Shown here: positions 5,903-9,684 of the stretch, one piece after another
How the letters are laid out: each line of letters starts with the position of its first letter
Numbering within the stretch: position 1 is the stretch's first letter
Source of the DNA: Nitrospirota bacterium
GTDB lineage: Bacteria > Nitrospirota > Thermodesulfovibrionia > Thermodesulfovibrionales > SM23-35
NCBI GenBank assembly: GCA_016212245.1
Contig: JACRGU010000103.1
Span: 1-9,684, forward strand
Direction of reading: 5' to 3'
DNA length: 9,684 nucleotides
Translations under genes and position numbers: made by a program
The notes under the pieces: generated by a model
Seen by the model: only the letters and a program-made list of their open reading frames with translations
Told to the model about the DNA's origin: nothing
Databases searched by the model: none

Positions 5903-5944
5903 CCTCACAGTAAGCTTGGTGTATTCTATCTAAAAGGTGCGGGA
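5884..5944 (+). promoter_or_regulatory. 12-bp perfect inverted repeat spanning the slt stop codon
   Basis: TCCCGCACCTTT (5884-5895) is the exact reverse complement of AAAGGTGCGGGA (5933-5944). The 37-nt loop contains the slt stop codon (5900-5902). There is no T-tract afterwards, so it is not a standard intrinsic terminator. It could form an mRNA stem that protects the slt 3' end, or bind a protein. Confidence 0.6.
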
Positions 5945-6058
5945 ACTGTAAGGGTATATTGCAATACATCCCTGCCTTCTGCTATCTTAAACGCAATGGA
6001 CCGGAAGAAGACTCTCTTTGACGACAACCAATTTATAGATAGAGCTACAGGAGTAAAA

Positions 6059-6067
6059 AAGGAGGTT
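6059..6067 (+). promoter_or_regulatory. Strong Shine-Dalgarno that decides the start of the ZapB-like gene
   Basis: AAGGAGGTT is a near-perfect anti-16S match. It is only about 2 nt from ATG 6068, too close for normal initiation, but 8 nt (counting from GGAGG) from the in-frame TTG 6074, which is ideal. The in-frame ATG at 5996, far upstream, has no such signal. Confidence 0.6.
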
Positions 6068-6073
6068 ATGCCA

Positions 6074-6292
6074 TTGGAAAAACTTAAAAGCTTAGAAGAT
6101 AAGATTACCACAGCAATCGAGAGGGTAAAGACCCTAAAGGATGAAAAGGCCCTCCTCGAAAGAAAGATAAGAGAACTCGAAGGACTGCTGAATGAAAAAA
6201 ATCAGGAGATCGAACAGCTGATGTCAGAGAAGAACCTGATAAAGAACCAGATTGAGGGCCTTCTCAACGAACTCGAAACCATTGAATTATAA
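6074..6292 (+). CDS. Short coiled-coil protein, ZapB-like
   Basis: From the TTG at 6074 the product has 72 residues and begins MEKLKSLEDKITTAIERV. It is one continuous heptad-patterned coiled coil (hydrophobic residues spaced 3-4 apart, rich in Glu, Lys and Leu) with no other domain. E. coli ZapB is an 81-residue coiled coil that works with ZapA at the FtsZ ring. The matching size and the position 16 nt before zapA make the same role likely here, though coiled coils resemble one another and sequence alone does not prove orthology. The alternative starts are ATG 6068 (two residues longer, poorly spaced from the Shine-Dalgarno) and ATG 5996 (26 residues longer, no Shine-Dalgarno, and the added part does not look like the coiled coil). 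It is probably translated together with zapA. Confidence 0.72.
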   Translation: MEKLKSLEDKITTAIERVKTLKDEKALLERKIRELEGLLNEKNQEIEQLMSEKNLIKNQIEGLLNELETIEL

Positions 6293-6308
6293 TAACACCG
6301 GGGAACAT

Positions 6309-6575
6309 ATGGGGAGCACCGAGGTCTATATCTTAGGTCAGAAATATATAGTAAAAGGAGACGCCACTGAGGAACATATCAAGAAACTCGCCGCGTATGT
6401 TAATGAGAAGCTTAAAGAGGTCTATGACTCCTCACCTAACATCACACCTGTCAAGGCGTCAATCTTAGCAGCGCTTAATATTGCAGATGAACTTCACAGA
6501 CTGAAGGATGAGCAGGAAAACCTGACAAGGCATATCGAGGAAAAGGCAAATACCCTGACCGCACTATTTGATTAG
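6309..6575 (+). CDS. zapA: Cell division protein ZapA
   Basis: ZapA binds and bundles FtsZ filaments at the division site. The 88-residue product has the family layout. The N-terminal strand-helix unit is EVYILGQKYIVKGDATEEHIKKLAAYVNEKLKEV (about residues 4-37), with the characteristic YxxLAxYVNEK-type helix. The helix KASILAALNIADELHRLK (about 48-65) follows, then a C-terminal coiled coil to the end. ATG 6309 has GGGG (6300-6303) at 5 nt. A longer in-frame version starting at 6252 would overlap the previous gene and has no family-like residues. It lies just after the ZapB-like gene. Its last 12 bases overlap the end of oppF on the other strand, and no terminator separates the two. Confidence 0.9.
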   Translation: MGSTEVYILGQKYIVKGDATEEHIKKLAAYVNEKLKEVYDSSPNITPVKASILAALNIADELHRLKDEQENLTRHIEEKANTLTALFD

Positions 6576-7610
6576 GTGGCATGCCACAAGTCTGCCATCT
6601 GTCTCCTGATCCTGACCCTGAACTTGATTCAGGGGTTTCAGGACAGGTATAACCTTATCACATGGTTCAAACCGTTTTGGACACCTTGGATGGAATTGGC
6701 ATCCAGCAGGAATATCTATTGGACTTGGAACTTCACCAATGTCAGTTCGGAGTCCGCCCTGAACTTGATTCAGGGTCGGAGTCCGGAGTTTAAGGTCTTT
6801 ACTGATGACTCCGAACTCATCACTCTTAACTCTTACCTTCGGTGCTGATGACAGGAGCAACTCTGTATATGGGTGTAGAGGCTTCCTGAATAAATCATCT
6901 GTCTTTGCATGTTCAACAATCTTCCCGAGGTACATCACACCAACGCTATCGCTGAAGTAATGGACAACCTTGAGGTCATGGCTTATGAATAGAAATGAAA
7001 TCTTTGACCCTTTCTTTAATTCCTGAAGCAGGTTCAGTATCTGTGCCTGTATTGAGACATCAAGGGCAGATAATGGTTCATCTGCAACTATCACCTCTGG
7101 AGAGACTGCCAATGCCCTCGCAATGCATATCCTCTGGCGCTGACCACCGCTGAACTCATGGGGATAACGGTTCATGATGTCAGGACCAAGCCCAACTTTA
7201 GCGAGCAGTTTAACTACACTATCCTTCATCCGGTGTTTCTTTACAATCCTGTGAATCCTGAGTGGCTCTGAAATAGTGTCAAATACGGTCATTCTCGGGT
7301 TTAGAGATGCAAAGGGATCCTGGAAGATAATCTGTACGGATTTTCTGAATGCCTTTAGTGAATCACCCTCTAAAGAAAAGACATCTTTATCCTCAAACAT
7401 TACCTTACCGGAAGTCGGAGTTATCAGCCTTAAAACAAGCCGTGCAACAGTTGACTTTCCGCATCCGCTTTCACCAACAAGGGCAAAAACCCTGTCCTTA
7501 TCAATAGAGAAATCAATACCATCTACAGCCTTTACCCATAGGGGTTCGGTCATAAACCCCTTTTTGACAGGGAAATATTTTTTAAGAGAGTTTATACTCA
7601 GGAGTGCCAT
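6564..7610 (-). CDS. oppF: Dipeptide/oligopeptide ABC transporter ATPase, OppF/DppF type
   Basis: This is one of the two cytoplasmic ATPases that power Opp/Dpp-type peptide importers (the family also handles nickel and other ligands, so the substrate is open). Walker A GESGCGKST is at 46-54, the Q-loop Gln at 97 in IIFQDPFASLNP, the signature SGGQRQR at 154-160, Walker B VIVADEP at 173-179 and the H-loop His at 211. The C-terminal oligopeptide-transport domain has the cysteine pattern GCQFHPRCP ... C ... ACH. ATG 7608-7610 has GAGG (complement of 7618-7621) at 7 nt and overlaps the oppD end by 13 bp, so translation is coupled. The protein (348 residues) is stretched by repeat-derived residues about 258-289 and by a LNQVQG peptide near 326-332. 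Both fall in variable C-terminal linkers. Confidence 0.93.
   Translation of the reverse strand: MALLSINSLKKYFPVKKGFMTEPLWVKAVDGIDFSIDKDRVFALVGESGCGKSTVARLVLRLITPTSGKVMFEDKDVFSLEGDSLKAFRKSVQIIFQDPFASLNPRMTVFDTISEPLRIHRIVKKHRMKDSVVKLLAKVGLGPDIMNRYPHEFSGGQRQRICIARALAVSPEVIVADEPLSALDVSIQAQILNLLQELKKGSKISFLFISHDLKVVHYFSDSVGVMYLGKIVEHAKTDDLFRKPLHPYTELLLSSAPKVRVKSDEFGVISKDLKLRTPTLNQVQGGLRTDIGEVPSPIDIPAGCQFHPRCPKRFEPCDKVIPVLKPLNQVQGQDQETDGRLVACHLIK
6616..6634. repeat. 19-bp palindrome, copy 1 (in oppF)
   Basis: CCCTGAACTTGATTCAGGG has 7-bp arms and a 5-nt centre. It is identical to the copy at 6757-6775. On the oppF strand it adds the peptide LNQVQG near the C-terminus, between the conserved Cys-rich motif and the final VACH segment. 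I recall this palindrome and its peptides (LNQVQG, LNLIQG) as widespread in bacterial genomes. Confidence 0.85.
6745..6836 (+). repeat. 7-bp-periodic tract in oppF
   Basis: Around and after the second palindrome the plus strand can be cut into 7-bp units. GTTCGGA starts at 6745 and GTCCGGA at 6781, followed by GTTTAAG and GTCTTTA. The clearest four are ACTCCGA, ACTCATC, ACTCTTA and ACTCTTA (6808-6835). The period matches the 7-bp arrays in trpE and oppD, and the GTTCGGA unit also occurs in trpE. The tract is translated in frame as OppF residues about 258-289, replacing a variable linker. Confidence 0.6.
6757..6775. repeat. 19-bp palindrome, copy 2 (in oppF)
   Basis: This is an exact second copy of the palindrome at 6616-6634, about 140 bp away and in the same orientation. 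Here it is bracketed by CGGAGTC-type 7-bp words on both sides. It gives TLNQVQG in OppF. Confidence 0.85.
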
Positions 7611-8662
7611 GTTATTTCCTCAGCCCTGACGCACCTGACTAAATGTAGTGACGAGTGACGGGTGACGAGTGACGGGTCTCCCCCCCACCCCTGCCCTCCC
7701 CCTCGAGGGGGGAGGGTTAGGGAGGGGGTGTCTCGTGACTCGTTACTCGTTACTGGTATCAGCTCGGGCTCTCTCTCCATACATTCACGTATTGCAAATC
7801 TGCACCTGTCTGAAAACTTACAGCCCTGAGGGAGTTCATCCGGTTTTGGCACAAAGCCAGGTATAGGTTTTAAAGGTATGCCTTTCTCTTTTGGTAATGA
7901 TTCTAACAGCCCTATGGTATAGGGGTGTCGTGGATTGTTGAATAACTCATCTGTATCTGTCATCTCCATTAATCTGCCAGCATACATGATAGCAACCCTC
8001 TTAACATTCTCTGCAATGATACCGAGGTCATGGGTGATAAGAAGCACAGCCATCTTCCTCTCCTCCCTTAGCTTCTGTATGAGTTCGAGTATCTGGGCCT
8101 GTATTGTAACATCGAGGGCTGTCGTTGGCTCATCAGCAATAAGCAAGGCTGGGTTGCATGCGATTGCCATGGCAATCATGACCCTCTGCCTCATACCCCC
8201 TGACATCTGGTGTGGATACTCCTTTATCCTGATTTCTGGAGACGGGATTTTGACTGCCCTCAGGAGTTCTATCGTATTATCCATTGCCTCTTTCTTTGAG
8301 AGACCCATATGAGTGGTAAGAACCTCTGCTACCTGATAACCAATCGTCAGCACAGGGTTTAATGATGTCATTGGCTCCTGGAATATCATGGATAGCTCTT
8401 TCCCTCTCAGCCTTCTCATTGATTCTCTATCGAGCTTAAGGAGGTCGCTGCCTTTAAAGACGACCTCACCCTCTGCAAATGCATTATGCGGGAGGATTCC
8501 CATAATAGAAAGGGCAGTGAGGCTTTTCCCGCATCCACTTTCTCCAACAAGGCCAAAGACCTCGGCCTCCTCAATTTCGAAGTTAAGGCCAGAAACGACC
8601 TTTACAGGATTATTAGTTGTCCTGAAGGATATGTTGAGACTATTTATTTTCAGGAGAGACAC
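7598..8662 (-). CDS. oppD: Dipeptide/oligopeptide ABC transporter ATPase, OppD/DppD type
   Basis: This is the partner ATPase of OppF; in this family the two subunits form a heterodimer under the membrane permeases. Walker A GESGCGKS is at 40-47, the Q-loop Gln at 95 in MIFQEPMTSLNP, the signature SGGMRQR at 154-160, Walker B LLIADEP at 173-179, and the H-loop His at 211 in ITHD. The C-terminal domain has GCKFSDRC ... C and a final LVRC. The start is GTG (complement of 8660-8662) with AAAGG (complement of 8669-8673) at 6 nt; no ATG gives a family-like N-terminus. It follows the M48/TPR gene by 13 nt and overlaps oppF. Residues about 303-339 are translated from a repeat composite inserted in frame between the third Cys and the LVRC end. 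Permease and binding-protein genes are not in the window. Confidence 0.93.
   Translation of the reverse strand: MSLLKINSLNISFRTTNNPVKVVSGLNFEIEEAEVFGLVGESGCGKSLTALSIMGILPHNAFAEGEVVFKGSDLLKLDRESMRRLRGKELSMIFQEPMTSLNPVLTIGYQVAEVLTTHMGLSKKEAMDNTIELLRAVKIPSPEIRIKEYPHQMSGGMRQRVMIAMAIACNPALLIADEPTTALDVTIQAQILELIQKLREERKMAVLLITHDLGIIAENVKRVAIMYAGRLMEMTDTDELFNNPRHPYTIGLLESLPKEKGIPLKPIPGFVPKPDELPQGCKFSDRCRFAIRECMEREPELIPVTSNESRDTPSLTLPPRGGGQGWGGDPSLVTRHSSLHLVRCVRAEEITWHS
7648..7755 (+). repeat. Composite repeat (four 7-bp units, palindromic core, four 7-bp units) inside oppD
   Basis: On the plus strand the left array is GTGACGA, GTGACGG, GTGACGA, GTGACGG (7648-7675). The core is a C-rich arm (7676-7705) meeting a G-rich arm (7706-7730) with almost no loop, at CCCCCTCGAGGGGG. 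The right array is GTGTCTC, GTGACTC, GTTACTC, GTTACTG (7728-7755). The total of 108 bp equals 36 codons, so the reading frame is kept. The left core arm is identical over 30 nt to 2891-2920 in trpE. Compared with that copy, this one lacks the nested second palindrome and looks like the simpler form. Confidence 0.85.
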
Positions 8663-8675
8663 CTTAGACCTTTCT

Positions 8676-9684
8676 TCACCTGTATATCCTCAACACATAG
8701 AGCCGCTCCTGTGCATATCTGCCTATCTCATTGTTGGGTGCAATCTTTACCTGTATGGAGTATTCCCTGTAAGCAGACCTTGGGTCACCAAGATTTTCAT
8801 AACATATGCCGAGGTATCCGTGTACCTCAGGATGTTTTGGAATTACATCTGCAACTATGTTAAGGTGCTTGAGCGCCTTTCTATAACTCCTTAGCCCCAT
8901 ATAACTTCTGCCGATAATGAAGTGTGAACCGTAATGTTCTGGAAAGAGCTCAAGGCTTCTCGAAAGATAGTTTATTACCCTGCCATAATCTTCCCTGAGG
9001 AAATAAACCATCCCCATGCCGTATAAAGAGGGCTGGTATTCAGGGTCAATAGAGAGCGCTTTGTTATACATCTCCTCTGCCTCAGAATACCTAAATTCTT
9101 TAATCTTTATATTGCCCCAGAGGTTATAAAATGGAGGTTGCTGGCTATTGAGCGCTATCGCCTTTTCGAGTTTTTCTTTTGCCTCTGAAATCTTTTTATC
9201 CTTAAATGCCCTTTCTGCTTCATCAAAAATGATATAAGCCTTATTTACTTCCCTTATTTTCTTGAGCTGTGAATTAAATACTTCCGCTCCTTTTCCATCA
9301 CCAACAATAGTATATAGAGGAAGCTCTTTAATCATTGCCTCAATCTCTTCCTTTCTCACCTGAGACCTCGGATGGGTCGAGAGTATCTCATCGAGGAATG
9401 TCTCCTCTCTCTGTTCCTTACCCAATCGTTTCGTATACCTTTCAACAGCAATTTCGAGCTGTTCATGGGCATTTAAGGCCTCTACCGGGTTGTATCCGAG
9501 TTTTGCTATATATTTCACACCGAGCCTGTCTGCCTGAAGCTCCTGGTCCCTGTCATACTTAAGCAGAAGAAGACTGCTCCCTAATGCACCGAGTGTTAAG
9601 AGGGCATCCCCACCCTTCTGTCCCTCGAGCAGGATTGATCCTGCAAGGATTCCCACACCCTGAACCTGACTGAGTGAAAGCCGC
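8676..9684 (-). CDS. M48-family metalloprotease with C-terminal TPR repeats (BepA-like), N-terminus outside the window
   Basis: The gene runs off the right edge, so its start and the HExxH zinc motif are not visible. What remains begins in the hydrophobic stretch after that motif (GILAGSILL ... LGALGSSLLLL). The third zinc-ligand region follows, YDRDQELQADRLGVKYIAKLGYNP, in which the Glu of QELQAD is the expected ligand. STHPRSQVR is the usual M48 segment. A TPR region follows from about 9240 down to the stop, with pairs such as FYNLWGNIKIKEFRYSEAEEMYNKALSIDPEYQ, SLYGMGMVYFLREDYG and HGYLGICYENLGD. M48 plus TPR is the layout of E. coli BepA (YfgC), a periplasmic protease and chaperone for outer-membrane protein assembly. 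Whether this protein has a signal peptide cannot be checked here. It lies 13 nt before oppD on the same strand. Confidence 0.88.
   Translation of the reverse strand, partial: RLSLSQVQGVGILAGSILLEGQKGGDALLTLGALGSSLLLLKYDRDQELQADRLGVKYIAKLGYNPVEALNAHEQLEIAVERYTKRLGKEQREETFLDEILSTHPRSQVRKEEIEAMIKELPLYTIVGDGKGAEVFNSQLKKIREVNKAYIIFDEAERAFKDKKISEAKEKLEKAIALNSQQPPFYNLWGNIKIKEFRYSEAEEMYNKALSIDPEYQPSLYGMGMVYFLREDYGRVINYLSRSLELFPEHYGSHFIIGRSYMGLRSYRKALKHLNIVADVIPKHPEVHGYLGICYENLGDPRSAYREYSIQVKIAPNNEIGRYAQERLYVLRIYR

Noticed and set aside
6576..6587. Perfect palindrome GTGGCATGCCAC immediately after the zapA stop
   Set aside because: It is explained by the conserved VACH codons at the OppF C-terminus; there is no T-tract and no sign of terminator or operator function.
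7935..8894. Long plus-strand frames opposite oppD and the protease gene
   Set aside because: They are shadows of strongly conserved minus-strand genes with all motifs intact.

Overview
The window comes from a Gram-negative bacterial chromosome of moderate GC content. It carries a periplasmic lytic transglycosylase, a BepA-type M48/TPR protease, a ZapB-like/ZapA pair and bacterial tRNAs with encoded CCA. The gene style and the abundance of small palindromic repeats recall Nitrospirota or Desulfobacterota-like draft genomes. That placement is an inference from gene style only; nothing here is a phylogenetic marker strong enough to prove it.

Layout. (1) Positions 1-1363 are a toxin-antitoxin graveyard. 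An intact RelE/ParE-type toxin follows an antitoxin with in-frame stops. A PIN-domain gene has lost its N-terminus and is split by a 147-bp miniature element flanked by TA duplications. A 50-residue charged ORF with a strong Shine-Dalgarno follows. Last is a second antitoxin relic with an ATA in place of its start codon and a one-base frameshift. (2) Positions 1358-3625, minus strand, hold trpE then trpG (anthranilate synthase); no trpD follows. (3) Positions 3721-3875, plus strand, hold tRNA-Gly(GCC) and tRNA-Cys(GCA), divergent from trpE. (4) Positions 3971-6575, plus strand, hold an Slt-type lytic transglycosylase, a short ZapB-like coiled-coil protein and zapA. These are cell-wall and division genes. 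(5) Positions 6564-9684, minus strand, hold an M48/TPR protease (cut by the right edge), oppD and oppF (both ATPases of a dipeptide/oligopeptide ABC importer). oppF converges on zapA with a 12-bp overlap.

The most notable feature is a set of repeat insertions inside otherwise intact coding genes, all kept in frame. trpE (2863-3023) and oppD (7648-7755) carry the same composite: tandem 7-bp units, a G/C-skewed palindromic core, then a second set of 7-bp units. The first 30 nt of the core are identical in the two genes, while the 7-bp unit sequence differs from copy to copy. In trpE a second palindrome sits inside the core. oppF carries a related 7-bp-periodic tract (6745-6836) and two copies of a 19-bp palindrome. 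Each insertion falls where the protein family has a variable linker, so the proteins probably tolerate it. I am not aware of a description of this heptamer-core-heptamer architecture as an element class, and it is the best candidate here for something undescribed.
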